Made by a program: the position numbers and the translations under genes
Shown here: one piece after another, positions 1 through 8,388 of the stretch
Layout of the letters: the number at the start of each line of letters is the position of its first letter
How positions within the stretch are numbered: position 1 is the stretch's first letter
The notes under the pieces: model-generated
Databases searched by the model: none
What the model saw: only the letters and a program-made list of their open reading frames with translations
Told to the model about the DNA's origin: nothing
NCBI GenBank assembly: GCA_023393715.1
Contig: JAEXCD010000037.1
Location: forward strand, 1-20,437
DNA: 20,437 nt
Source of the DNA: Bacillota bacterium
GTDB lineage: Bacteria > Bacillota > Clostridia > Tissierellales > Peptoniphilaceae
Direction: 5' to 3'

Positions 1-1460
1 CCGAAAAAACTGGAAAATATAAACTTCATATCGAAGTTCTTGAGGATTTTCCTTTACAAAATGTACAAAACTTTAATACAATATTATTGACAGCCGGCGC
101 CAGTACGCCGGACTGGATAATTGAGGAGGTCGTCGAAGGAATGGATAATCTGAGCAACGAAGAATTCATGGAACAAGTAGAAGGTAGTATGATTAAAATC
201 TACCCGAAGGACATCGTCAAGGGCACCGTCATCGCCGTAAAGGATGATGAGGTTTTTGTCGACATCAAATTCCGTGCGGATGGAATCATCAAAACGGATG
301 AGATGACCGATGGCGAGCGCGCCGATACGCATTCTGCTTTCCATGAAGGCGAAGAGATCGATGTGTACGTCATTAAATTAGATGATGGGGAAGGCAACGT
401 CGTTCTCTCAACGAGACGTGTCGAGGGGCTGAAAAACTGGCAGAAATTGGTCGATCAGTACGAAGCCGCTGCAACCGTCGAAGCAAAGGTCACTGGTGAG
501 AATACCGGCGGTCTCGTCGTGAACGTGATGGGCATCAACGGATTTATTCCCGCATCACAGATCACGACGTACTATGTCAAGAACTTCAAGCAGTTCATTG
601 GCGAAACGCTCGAGTGCAAGATCATTTCCATCGACGAGAAGAAGAGACGTGTCGTACTGTCCAGCCGCGCTTTGAAGGAAGAACAGCTGGATGCCATTTG
701 GGAGGGCATTGTCGTCGGCGAGAGAGTGAAGGGCACGGTCGTTCGTATGACCGAGTTTGGCGCTTTCGTCGATCTTGGCGGTGTAGACGGTTTAATTCAC
801 GTTTCCGATATTTCCTGGGATCGCGTGGGCAAACCGTCCGACGTGCTGGAAATTGGGCAGGAGGTCGAACCGATCGTTCTGAAGGCCAACCGCGAGCGCA
901 ACCGCATTTCCCTCGGCTTGAAGCAGTTAGCTCCGAAGCCGTTCGAATTGTTCTTCCAGAACAACAAGGTCGGTGATGTCGTGTCCGGAACCGTCGTCAA
1001 CCTGTTGGATTTCGGTGCATTCGTGCGCCTGCCCGAAGGCGTTGAGGGTCTGGTACACGTTTCCCAGATTTCCAACCACCACGTTGAAAAGCCGTCGGAT
1101 GAGCTGACGGTCGGCAACGAAGTCCAGGTGAAAATTCTTGAAATCGATGCGGAGAAACAGCGCATTGCATTGAGCATTCGCGCGCTTCAGGAGCCGCCTG
1201 TAGCGCAGGAAAGCAGCGCGCCCGCAGAACGCCCGCAGCGCGACGATTCCCGCTTCGAGCGCAAGCCGAAAAAAGAACGTAAGGTGCAGCAGCCGCGTCC
1301 GGAGCAGGAGCGCGTTTCGACGATCTCGTTCGATACGAGCTCGGATATCGGAACCAACCTCGGCGATCTGATTTCGGCAAAGCTCAATCTGCTCGATCTT
1401 GATGATTCGTTTGCAGAAGAGCCCGCGGAAGAAGCGGAAGAAACGCCGACGGAAGAATAA
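1..1460 (+). CDS. IspH-ribosomal protein S1 fusion, 3' part (5' end outside window)
   Basis: Bifunctional 4-hydroxy-3-methylbut-2-enyl diphosphate reductase / 30S ribosomal protein S1. The frame is open from base 3 with no stop, so the gene enters from the left. The first ~40 codons are the C-terminus of IspH, ending in the hallmark TAGASTPDWIIEEV (nt 90-131), whose Ser binds the diphosphate of HMBPP in known IspH enzymes; the iron-sulfur cysteines lie upstream. Four S1 RNA-binding OB folds follow at about nt 207-425, 468-674, 708-926 and 966-1187. The last two are canonical, with FGAFVDLGGVDGLIHVSDIS and FGAFVRLPEGVEGLVHVSQIS-type cores. A charged tail rich in Pro, Arg and Glu ends in a run of acidic residues. 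A TTG at 87 could pass as a start, but it lies inside the IspH motif and is not one. Such fusions are known in Clostridia. IspH makes IPP and DMAPP in the MEP pathway; the S1 half probably binds mRNA or the ribosome. Confidence 0.93.
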   Translation, partial: EKTGKYKLHIEVLEDFPLQNVQNFNTILLTAGASTPDWIIEEVVEGMDNLSNEEFMEQVEGSMIKIYPKDIVKGTVIAVKDDEVFVDIKFRADGIIKTDEMTDGERADTHSAFHEGEEIDVYVIKLDDGEGNVVLSTRRVEGLKNWQKLVDQYEAAATVEAKVTGENTGGLVVNVMGINGFIPASQITTYYVKNFKQFIGETLECKIISIDEKKRRVVLSSRALKEEQLDAIWEGIVVGERVKGTVVRMTEFGAFVDLGGVDGLIHVSDISWDRVGKPSDVLEIGQEVEPIVLKANRERNRISLGLKQLAPKPFELFFQNNKVGDVVSGTVVNLLDFGAFVRLPEGVEGLVHVSQISNHHVEKPSDELTVGNEVQVKILEIDAEKQRIALSIRALQEPPVAQESSAPAERPQRDDSRFERKPKKERKVQQPRPEQERVSTISFDTSSDIGTNLGDLISAKLNLLDLDDSFAEEPAEEAEETPTEE

Positions 1461-1472
1461 CAGCAAGCAGCG

Positions 1473-1521
1473 AAAAGGAGCTGTGTCGAACGATTGTCTC
1501 GTTCGGTCACAGCTCCTTTTT
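1473..1521. terminator. Bidirectional intrinsic terminator between ispH-rpsA and the HAD gene
   Basis: A long hairpin pairs GGAGCTGTG (1477-1485) with CACAGCTCC (1508-1516), continues inward through CGAACGA (1487-1493) with TCGTTCG (1499-1505), and is flanked by AAAA at 1473-1476 and TTTTT at 1517-1521. The A/T flanks let it stop transcripts from either side, which fits the convergent genes around it. Confidence 0.9.
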
Positions 1522-1553
1522 ACATGCAGTATTCAGCGGTGAAATCATCTGTC

Positions 1554-2324
1554 TCAGCAATCGAGAAGAAACTGCAGGTAGGCTTTCACATCGGGGAAGG
1601 TGCGTGAGATCCATCGAACAAGCTCAGCGGATGCATCCGGCACACGCGCTCCCTGAAAATCAGAAAGCATGGGCAGATCGTTTCCGCCGTCGCCGAACGT
1701 AAATACGTTTTGCTCCGGGATCATCCAGTGATCGGCGAGAAAGCGGACTCCTGTTGATTTATCGACCGATCCGGGCGACAAATCAATAAACCGACGGTTG
1801 ATATGCACGTTCAGGCGATCGCCAAATCGTTCTGAGAACAGGGCGCCGATTTCCGCCGAAGAACGAAAGCCCGTTTCTTTGTGCAGTCGGATTCCGCCAA
1901 AGCCGAATATGTGTCTTCGGTCGACGCTGGAAAGGGGAACGGTACGGATCGTCGGATGAACAAAGGGGCCGATTTCGCGAATCGGTGCACAGCCCTCGTC
2001 CGAAAAGAGGTAGGCGTGCGTGAGCTCCGGAGAAGACGTTAAAAAATGAGTGACCTCATCGACGGTATCAACGGGAATGTAGTATGTTTTTCGCCGGACT
2101 CCTTCGATATCAATGACGGCGCCGCTGGCCGAAACGATAAAATCCACGTCAACGGACCACTTTTCCAGCTCTTCCCGTATGCTTTCCGGCGTCCTTCCCG
2201 TGACAATGCCAAAGAGATGGTTCTCGCGAAATACTTGAATCGTTTGACGCGTCGCGTCGTCAATGAGGTTGTTTCGACACAGCGTGTTGTCATAATCGGT
2301 TGCAAAAAGGTACAACGTGATCAC
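1554..2324 (-). CDS. Cof-type HAD-superfamily hydrolase
   Basis: A 256-residue predicted phosphatase of the Cof/HAD-IIB family, likely cytoplasmic and acting on sugar phosphates, nucleotides or other small phosphoesters; the substrate cannot be read from sequence. Motif I is DYDNT with nucleophile D10 and acid/base D12. Motif II is the VTGR segment (T42). The motif III lysine is probably K189 in the SVDKSTG segment, and motif IV is GDGGNDLPML (D212, D216). A C2-type cap domain would occupy about residues 85-185. The chosen start is GTG at 2324, with GGAAGG a few bases upstream; no better ATG lies before motif I. It is transcribed alone, convergent with ispH-rpsA and divergent from miaB. I see no convincing promoter on this strand. 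The length is typical of the family. Confidence 0.9.
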   Translation of the reverse strand: MITLYLFATDYDNTLCRNNLIDDATRQTIQVFRENHLFGIVTGRTPESIREELEKWSVDVDFIVSASGAVIDIEGVRRKTYYIPVDTVDEVTHFLTSSPELTHAYLFSDEGCAPIREIGPFVHPTIRTVPLSSVDRRHIFGFGGIRLHKETGFRSSAEIGALFSERFGDRLNVHINRRFIDLSPGSVDKSTGVRFLADHWMIPEQNVFTFGDGGNDLPMLSDFQGARVPDASAELVRWISRTFPDVKAYLQFLLDC

Positions 2325-2411
2325 CGTCCTTCCACTATTACTTTACCACATTTTTGACAAAATACATTTATATTCCGTCTGTTTCCCTTTGCCGATCTTT
2401 GTCGCGAATTG

Positions 2412-2441
2412 TTCGAGTCCGCGGATACCTTGTGGTAAAAT
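2412..2441 (+). promoter_or_regulatory. Likely promoter of the miaB-mutS-mutL-miaA cluster
   Basis: TAAAAT (2436-2441) is preceded by TGG, giving an extended -10 element. A weak -35 (TTCGAG, 2412-2417) lies 18 bases upstream. The predicted start point near 2448 leaves an mRNA leader of about 44 bases before the favoured miaB start at 2492. Inferred from sequence only. Confidence 0.55.
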
Positions 2442-2491
2442 AAACTGGGATTTTATGAATGCAAAATGAGGGGACTATCAGGGAACGATAC

Positions 2492-3796
2492 ATGAAATAT
2501 TTACTTCACACCTACGGCTGTCAGATGAATGAGCACGATTCCGAGCGCATCGCATACCTGCTGGAGGAGATGGGCTACGAGCCGACGCTCTCCCGTGACG
2601 ACGCCGATTTCATTTTATATAACACATGTCTGATTCGCGAGAATGCGGAAATGAAGGTCTACGGACAGCTCGGCTCGCTCAAGCACTGGAAGGAAGAGCG
2701 GCCGGAGCGCGTTTTGGCCGTGAGCGGCTGTATGATGCAAACCGGCCCGGCGCGCGAGGTCATCGAAAAAAAATACCGGCATGTCGATATCATTTTTGGC
2801 ACGAAGAATATCGGAAAGCTGCCGCAGCTGGTTGCGCTCCATCAGCAGACCGGCGAGCGCGTCGTCGACATCTCCGCTTTCGAGGAGCAGGAGCAGGCCG
2901 CCTACCACCGCGTCGGCAATAAATTTGCCTATGTTAACATCATGACCGGATGCAATAACTTCTGCACCTACTGCATTGTGCCCTATGCGCGCGGCCGGGA
3001 GAAGAGCCGTGCGCCGGAGGATATCGTGCGAGAAATCCGCCAGTTAGCCGCAAACGGCTATGAGGAGGTCATGCTTTTGGGGCAAAACGTCAATTCGTAC
3101 GGGCTCGGAACGGATACGCGCTTTCCGCAGCTGCTGCGCATGGTTCATGAGGTGGAGGGAATTCAGCGCATCCGCTTTATGTCCTCGCATCCGAAGGATC
3201 TTTCGATGGAACTGATTGACGTCATGGCGGCATGCGAAAAGGTGGAGCGCCATTTTCACCTTCCGCTTCAATCCGGTTCGGATCGCGTCCTCGCCGACAT
3301 GAACCGACATTATTCCGTCGAGCGCTATCTGTCGCTCGTCCGGGCTCTGCGGGAAAAAATTCCCGGCATTTCGCTCTCGACCGATTTAATTGTCGGCTTT
3401 CCGGGCGAGACCGAGGAGGATCACCGGAAAACGCTGGAGCTCTGTCAAAAGGTAGAATTTGATTCCGCCTTCACCTTCATTTACTCGCCGCGACCGGGCA
3501 CGCCGGCCGCAGACAGAAGCGATCAGGTCGATGAAAAAACGGCGTCGAGACGTTTTCAGGAGCTTCTGGACGTCCTGTATCCGATTTTCCGGAAAAAGAA
3601 CGAGGCGGATTTCGGCAAGCGCTGTGAGGTTCTCGTCGAAGCGCTCAGCAAAAGCGATCCGACAAAGGTCAGCGGCCGTAATTCAGAGAATAAGCTGATT
3701 CATTTCCGCGGCGACGCGTCGATGATCGGTCGATTTGTACCGGTGGAAATTGTGTCCGGCAATTCCTTCGCATTAGAGGGAAGAGCCTTAGAGTAG
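2492..3796 (+). CDS. miaB: tRNA-2-methylthio-N6-dimethylallyladenosine synthase MiaB
   Basis: A radical-SAM methylthiotransferase that converts i6A37 to ms2i6A37 in tRNAs reading UNN codons; it acts after MiaA, whose gene lies downstream. With the start at 2492 it has 434 residues, typical for MiaB. The N-terminal UPF0004 domain carries the auxiliary cluster cysteines C10 (TYGCQMN), C46 (NTCLIRE) and C80 (SGCMMQ). The radical SAM motif CNNFCTYC supplies C154, C158 and C161. A C-terminal TRAM domain covers about the last 65 residues. An in-frame ATG at 2459 would add 11 residues, but it has no good ribosome binding site and would sit about 11 bases from the predicted start point. ATG 2492 is preceded by AGGGA and gives the usual MKYLLHTYGCQMN N-terminus. 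First gene of a tight cluster; mutS follows after 8 bases. Confidence 0.95.
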   Translation: MKYLLHTYGCQMNEHDSERIAYLLEEMGYEPTLSRDDADFILYNTCLIRENAEMKVYGQLGSLKHWKEERPERVLAVSGCMMQTGPAREVIEKKYRHVDIIFGTKNIGKLPQLVALHQQTGERVVDISAFEEQEQAAYHRVGNKFAYVNIMTGCNNFCTYCIVPYARGREKSRAPEDIVREIRQLAANGYEEVMLLGQNVNSYGLGTDTRFPQLLRMVHEVEGIQRIRFMSSHPKDLSMELIDVMAACEKVERHFHLPLQSGSDRVLADMNRHYSVERYLSLVRALREKIPGISLSTDLIVGFPGETEEDHRKTLELCQKVEFDSAFTFIYSPRPGTPAADRSDQVDEKTASRRFQELLDVLYPIFRKKNEADFGKRCEVLVEALSKSDPTKVSGRNSENKLIHFRGDASMIGRFVPVEIVSGNSFALEGRALE

Positions 3797-3804
3797 GAGG
3801 AAGC

Positions 3805-6414
3805 ATGGAATTCATCGACCGCGAGCGGCTGACGCCGATGATGCAGCACTATTTGTCCATTAAAGATCAGCATCCGGACTGCATCATCATGTACCGACTT
3901 GGTGATTTCTATGAAATGTTTTTTGAAGATGCCAAGACAGCGGCGCGCATTTTGGAGCTGGCGCTTACGACGCGGGAATGCGGTCTCGAAGAGCGCGCGC
4001 CCATGTGCGGCGTGCCGCACCACGTCATCGAATCTTATATTCCACGGCTCGTCGAAGCGGGGAAGAAGGTGGCGATTGTCGAGCAAATGGAGGACCCGAA
4101 GCTGGCGCAGGGGCTTGTGAAGCGAAGCGTGACACGAATTATTACGCCGGGCACGCTCACCGATGCCGAAGCGCTCGATCAGTCAAAAAATAATTTTCTC
4201 CTTTCTGTTTTTCTTGCAGAGAAGAGCTTTGGTCTGTGCTATACCGATCTGTCGACGGGAGAGACGCGCGCGACGGAAGAAATCGGCACGGAGGATCCGC
4301 TCACCGCGCTCAACGATTGGATTACCTCGTTATCGCCCTCGGAGCTCGTCATCACGGAAGTCGATTCGCATCCCGAGCGTTGGCGCGTCTTTGAGCGCCG
4401 TGGCGTTTTTCTAACCATGCTGTCGCCCAAAGCGGATAATGCAGAGGACGCCATGCAGAATCTGCGGCGTTTTTTCAGCGCAAAAAGTCTTCGGCCTCTT
4501 GTAAAGCATCCGCTTACGGCGATGGCCGCGTCTGCGCTTTTTGATTACGTCTACACGTTCCAGGAGGAGCAGCTGCAGCATCTCAATTCCATCGAATGGG
4601 TGGAGCGCGAAAAACTGCTTGGCATCAATGCCTCTACGCGGGAAAATCTGGAGCTGCACTATAATCTGAACGACCGAACCAAACGGCATTCGCTTCTGTG
4701 GGTGCTGGATCACACCGTAACGGCCATGGGCTCGCGCCTGCTGAACCGATGGCTCGAGCTTCCCCTGACGGATCCGAAGGAAATTGAGTCGCGCCTGAAC
4801 GTCGTCGAGAGCTTATTCCAGAGCGTTTCGGTTCGCCTTCGCGTCCGTGAACTGCTGGACAACGTCTACGATTTGGAACGCTTATTGGGGAAATTGGCGT
4901 ACAACCGCGGCAATGCGCGCGATTTGCTTTCGCTGGCTTCTTCCCTTCGCTGTCTGCCGGAGCTCAAGGCCGAGCTGAGTCAATCTGCTGACCCTCGCCT
5001 GCAGCGCATCGGGGAAAGCATTGATCCGCTGCAGGACTTGTACGTGCCGATCGTCAGGGCCATCCGCGAGGACGCGCCGATTGTCCTCACCGAAGGAAAT
5101 TTAATTCGATCGGGATACAGCGAGAAGCTGGATCAGCTCCGAAACGGCGGAGAACAGGCGAGAGAAGCGCTGATTCGGTATGAGGAATCGGAACGTGAGC
5201 GCACCGGCATCAAAAATCTTCGCGTCGTTTTCAAAAGAAACGTCGGATACTTTATCGAAATTACCAATTCCTACCTCGATCGCGTTCCGGAAAATTATCG
5301 CCGACGTCAGACCCTGAAAAACGCGGAACGTTTTTTGACCGACGAATTGGAGCTTCAGGCCGCACGCATCTTAGGCGATGAAAAAGCAACCTTTGACTTG
5401 GAATATCAGCTGTTTCAGGAGCTTCGAAAGCTTGCCTCCGACAATGCCGTGCGCATCCAGCAAACGGCGCTCGTCATCGCCCGGTTGGATGCGCTGGCCT
5501 CGTTCGCGCACGTCGCAGAAGCGCAAAATTACTGCCGGCCCGTTTTTTCCAAAAACGATACCATCGATATTCGGGACGGGCGGCATCCCGTGGTGGAATG
5601 TTCCTGTGAAACGGCATTTATCCCGAACGACACCATTCTGGGCGAGGCAGATAACCGCATTCAGATCATCACGGGGCCCAATATGGCCGGAAAATCGACG
5701 TATATGCGTCAGGTCGCGCTGATCCTCATCATGGCGCAAATCGGCTCATTCGTTCCCGCATCCTCCTGCTGCATTCCGATTACGGACCGCATCTTTACCC
5801 GCATCGGCGCGACGGATAATTTAGCGCGCGGCGATTCCACCTTCATGGTGGAGATGAAAGAGATGGCGGGCATCCTTCAAAATGCGACGAAAAAAAGCTT
5901 TCTGGTTCTCGACGAGGTGGGGCGGGGAACCAGCACCAACGACGGACTGTCGATCGCCTATGCCATTTTGGAGTATCTGTCCAGTCATCTCCCGGCAAAA
6001 ACGCTGTTCGCGACACATTATCACGAGCTGACGGCTTTAGCGGACCGCAGAAAAAACATTGCCAATCGCAAGGTTGATATTCAGGAGAATGACGGACATC
6101 TCGTTTTTCTTCGAAAGGTGATTGAGGGGAAGGCCGATAAAAGTTACGGCATCGAGGTCGCGCGTCTCTCGGGCCTTCCGGATGAAATATTGGCCCGAGC
6201 CAACTATATTCTTCGGAACATCGATGCCATAAACGACGTATCCTTTGTCGAGGAAATGCCGACGAAGGTGGAGCGGCAACGCGACTTCAGCGATTTTCAA
6301 AAGGACGTCCTGCTTCAGGAGCTGTGCGATCTGTCCGTCGACGATCTTCGGCCCATTGACGCGCTGAACAAGCTGCACGACATTGTCGAGCGGTGCCGCA
6401 AATTGGAAATGTAA
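3805..6414 (+). CDS. mutS: DNA mismatch repair protein MutS
   Basis: The mismatch-recognition ATPase, 869 residues, full length for bacterial MutS (MutS1). It slides on DNA as a dimer clamp and recruits MutL. The mismatch-reading Phe-x-Glu is present at F35-E37 in GDFYEMF of domain I. Connector, core/lever and clamp domains fill the middle. The C-terminal ABC-type ATPase has Walker A GPNMAGKST (G624-T632, K630), Walker B and signature region DEVGRGTSTNDG from D703, and the ATHYHELT segment with H738. Start ATG 3805 follows TAGGAGG at good spacing, only 8 bases after the miaB stop, so co-translation with miaB is likely. No frameshift or missing catalytic residue is seen. Adjacent mutL confirms a standard MutSL system. 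Confidence 0.97.
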   Translation: MEFIDRERLTPMMQHYLSIKDQHPDCIIMYRLGDFYEMFFEDAKTAARILELALTTRECGLEERAPMCGVPHHVIESYIPRLVEAGKKVAIVEQMEDPKLAQGLVKRSVTRIITPGTLTDAEALDQSKNNFLLSVFLAEKSFGLCYTDLSTGETRATEEIGTEDPLTALNDWITSLSPSELVITEVDSHPERWRVFERRGVFLTMLSPKADNAEDAMQNLRRFFSAKSLRPLVKHPLTAMAASALFDYVYTFQEEQLQHLNSIEWVEREKLLGINASTRENLELHYNLNDRTKRHSLLWVLDHTVTAMGSRLLNRWLELPLTDPKEIESRLNVVESLFQSVSVRLRVRELLDNVYDLERLLGKLAYNRGNARDLLSLASSLRCLPELKAELSQSADPRLQRIGESIDPLQDLYVPIVRAIREDAPIVLTEGNLIRSGYSEKLDQLRNGGEQAREALIRYEESERERTGIKNLRVVFKRNVGYFIEITNSYLDRVPENYRRRQTLKNAERFLTDELELQAARILGDEKATFDLEYQLFQELRKLASDNAVRIQQTALVIARLDALASFAHVAEAQNYCRPVFSKNDTIDIRDGRHPVVECSCETAFIPNDTILGEADNRIQIITGPNMAGKSTYMRQVALILIMAQIGSFVPASSCCIPITDRIFTRIGATDNLARGDSTFMVEMKEMAGILQNATKKSFLVLDEVGRGTSTNDGLSIAYAILEYLSSHLPAKTLFATHYHELTALADRRKNIANRKVDIQENDGHLVFLRKVIEGKADKSYGIEVARLSGLPDEILARANYILRNIDAINDVSFVEEMPTKVERQRDFSDFQKDVLLQELCDLSVDDLRPIDALNKLHDIVERCRKLEM

Positions 6415-6424
6415 GGAGGCTTCT

Positions 6425-8377
6425 ATGATTCATCTGCTCAATGAAGATACCATCCAGAAAATCGCCGCGGGAGAGGTCATTGAACGGCCGGTTTCCGTCG
6501 TCAAGGAGCTCGTTGAGAATGCGATCGATGCAGGCGCCTCTGAAATCTCCGTCGAAATTCGAAACGGCGGAAAGGAATTGATCCGAGTCACCGATAATGG
6601 CACCGGCATTCCTCCGGAAGAGTTTGAACTGGCATTTCAACGTCACGCAACCTCAAAAATAAGCTCCTTTGACGATCTGTATCGCGTCTGTTCCCTTGGC
6701 TTCCGCGGGGAAGCTCTGGCAAGCATCATAGCCGTTTCAAAGGTGCTCGCACGCTCCAAGATCGAAGGCGCGGAAACCGGATTGGAGCTGACGTTTGAAA
6801 ACAGCGCGTGCCGTTCAAGGAAACCCGTCGCAATGCAGCGGGGAAGTGAAATGACGGTGCGCGAATTGTTCTACAATGTACCGGTGCGCCAAAAGTTTAT
6901 GAAATCGGATTCGGCGGAAGGAAACCGCATTTCCGCACTTCTTTACAGCCTGGCCATCGGCAACCCCTCTATTTCCTTTCGCTTTATTCGGGAGGATCGC
7001 CGGATTTTTCAGACAAACCGCGGCCACGGCGCGAGAGAAAATCTGCTGCTCCTCTTCGGGCGCCCCTACTACGAGGCCCTGATTCCGGTGGACGAGCGAT
7101 TTGAAAACTATCGCATTACCGGTTTTATCGGAAACAACACGTTCTACCGCGGGAATCGGCAAATGCAGTTTTTATATGCCAACGGCCGCTACGTCGAGGA
7201 CGAGACCGTCCGGCAGGTCATCGAGGATGCGTACCGCGCGATCATTCCCAACGGTCGCTTTCCCGCTTTCCAGCTCTTCATTCAAACCGATCCGACCAAT
7301 ATCGATATCAACATTCACCCGAATAAGCAGAAGATCCAGTTTCACCGGCTTGAGGAATTATTGGACGGACTTCGCCTCCTGTTAAAAAAGGCTCTGCAGC
7401 AAAACCGGAGCATCCCCGGAGCCGTTCCTGAGGACGAGGCAAAACAGCCCGATGATTTTTCCTCCGAAAACAGCTACCGGCGCATTATTGACGCCTATCG
7501 CTGGTCCGCGCCGCAAATACCTCCGTCGACAGCCCCAACAGCAGAAGATGTGCAAAAAAAAGAAGCGCAGGATATTCAGCGCATGATCGAGGCGCAGCAA
7601 ATGCTCTCGATTGAGGAGCTTTCAGAGGAGAACGACCCTTTGATGCAGCCGGATGAGGCTTATGAAGCGCATCAACACATTGAAGCGTATCAGCCGGATG
7701 CTGCGGAGCCTGATTTTGTACGCGCTCAGGAAGCGAGCCGGTACCCGTCCGCGTCCGATACATCCAAGGACGCGATGCAGGACAACGGCTTTCCGGAGAA
7801 TTCCTCGCTTCGGTTTTTGGGGGTGGCGTTTCGCACGTACCTGATTTTCGAACAACATGCGACGCAAACGCTGTATTTTGTCGATCAGCACGCAGCGCAT
7901 GAACGCATCAATTTCGAACGGTTTTTAAAGCAATTCCAAAATGGCATGGTTGTTTCACAGCAGCTGCTTCCGCCGGTATCCGTCCCTCTGACGGACTGGC
8001 AGACCCATCGCCTTCAGGAGCGCGAGGACGTCCTCCGAAACATCGGTTATGAGTTTTCGTCCTTTGGCGAGCATCAGGTCATTCTTCGCGCCGTTCCGAC
8101 CTTGTTCAAGGCGCCCGAAGACAGCGCTCTGTTTTACGATCTTCTCGATCTCGACATCGCCGACTGCAACGATCTGGACGCCATCGTCGACCGCCTTGCG
8201 ACCAAAGCGTGCAAAGCGTCCGTAAAGCAGGGTGACCGCCTGTCCGAAGCAGAAGCGCGTCAGCTGATACGCGATCTCGGACGGTGCGGGTATCCCTTTA
8301 CCTGCCCGCACGGACGTCCGACGACGATTCGGCGAAGCCGCACCGATTTGGAAAAATTATTTTTACGCATTAAATAA
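6425..8377 (+). CDS. mutL: DNA mismatch repair endonuclease MutL
   Basis: A 650-residue MutL. The N-terminal GHKL ATPase carries E31-N32 in ENAIDAG, D57-N58-G59 in DNGTGI, HATSKI (74-79) and GFRGEAL (92-98). A long polar linker rich in Glu, Ala, Gln and Asp spans roughly residues 340-455. The C-terminal dimerisation domain has the metal-binding nuclease motif DQHAAHERINFE starting at D487, plus an ACKASVKQGD segment and CPHGRPT near the end. These mark the latent nicking endonuclease type used by bacteria that lack MutH and Dam-directed strand choice. The start is ATG 6425, with AAGGAGG just upstream overlapping the mutS stop; upstream alternative starts would run into mutS and are rejected. 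miaA follows after 11 bases. Confidence 0.97.
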   Translation: MIHLLNEDTIQKIAAGEVIERPVSVVKELVENAIDAGASEISVEIRNGGKELIRVTDNGTGIPPEEFELAFQRHATSKISSFDDLYRVCSLGFRGEALASIIAVSKVLARSKIEGAETGLELTFENSACRSRKPVAMQRGSEMTVRELFYNVPVRQKFMKSDSAEGNRISALLYSLAIGNPSISFRFIREDRRIFQTNRGHGARENLLLLFGRPYYEALIPVDERFENYRITGFIGNNTFYRGNRQMQFLYANGRYVEDETVRQVIEDAYRAIIPNGRFPAFQLFIQTDPTNIDINIHPNKQKIQFHRLEELLDGLRLLLKKALQQNRSIPGAVPEDEAKQPDDFSSENSYRRIIDAYRWSAPQIPPSTAPTAEDVQKKEAQDIQRMIEAQQMLSIEELSEENDPLMQPDEAYEAHQHIEAYQPDAAEPDFVRAQEASRYPSASDTSKDAMQDNGFPENSSLRFLGVAFRTYLIFEQHATQTLYFVDQHAAHERINFERFLKQFQNGMVVSQQLLPPVSVPLTDWQTHRLQEREDVLRNIGYEFSSFGEHQVILRAVPTLFKAPEDSALFYDLLDLDIADCNDLDAIVDRLATKACKASVKQGDRLSEAEARQLIRDLGRCGYPFTCPHGRPTTIRRSRTDLEKLFLRIK

Positions 8378-8388
8378 GAGGTTCTTTC

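Noticed and set aside
87..128. TTG at 87 as start of a separate S1 gene
   Set aside because: It falls inside the conserved IspH C-terminal motif, the frame is open back to the window edge, and there is no ribosome binding site before it.
1487..1505. CGAACGA/TCGTTCG as a regulatory operator
   Set aside because: It is the inner stem of a bidirectional terminator, which explains it fully.
2459..2491. Upstream ATG 2459 as miaB start
   Set aside because: No good ribosome binding site, too close to the predicted transcript start, and it adds residues not seen in MiaB; ATG 2492 fits better.
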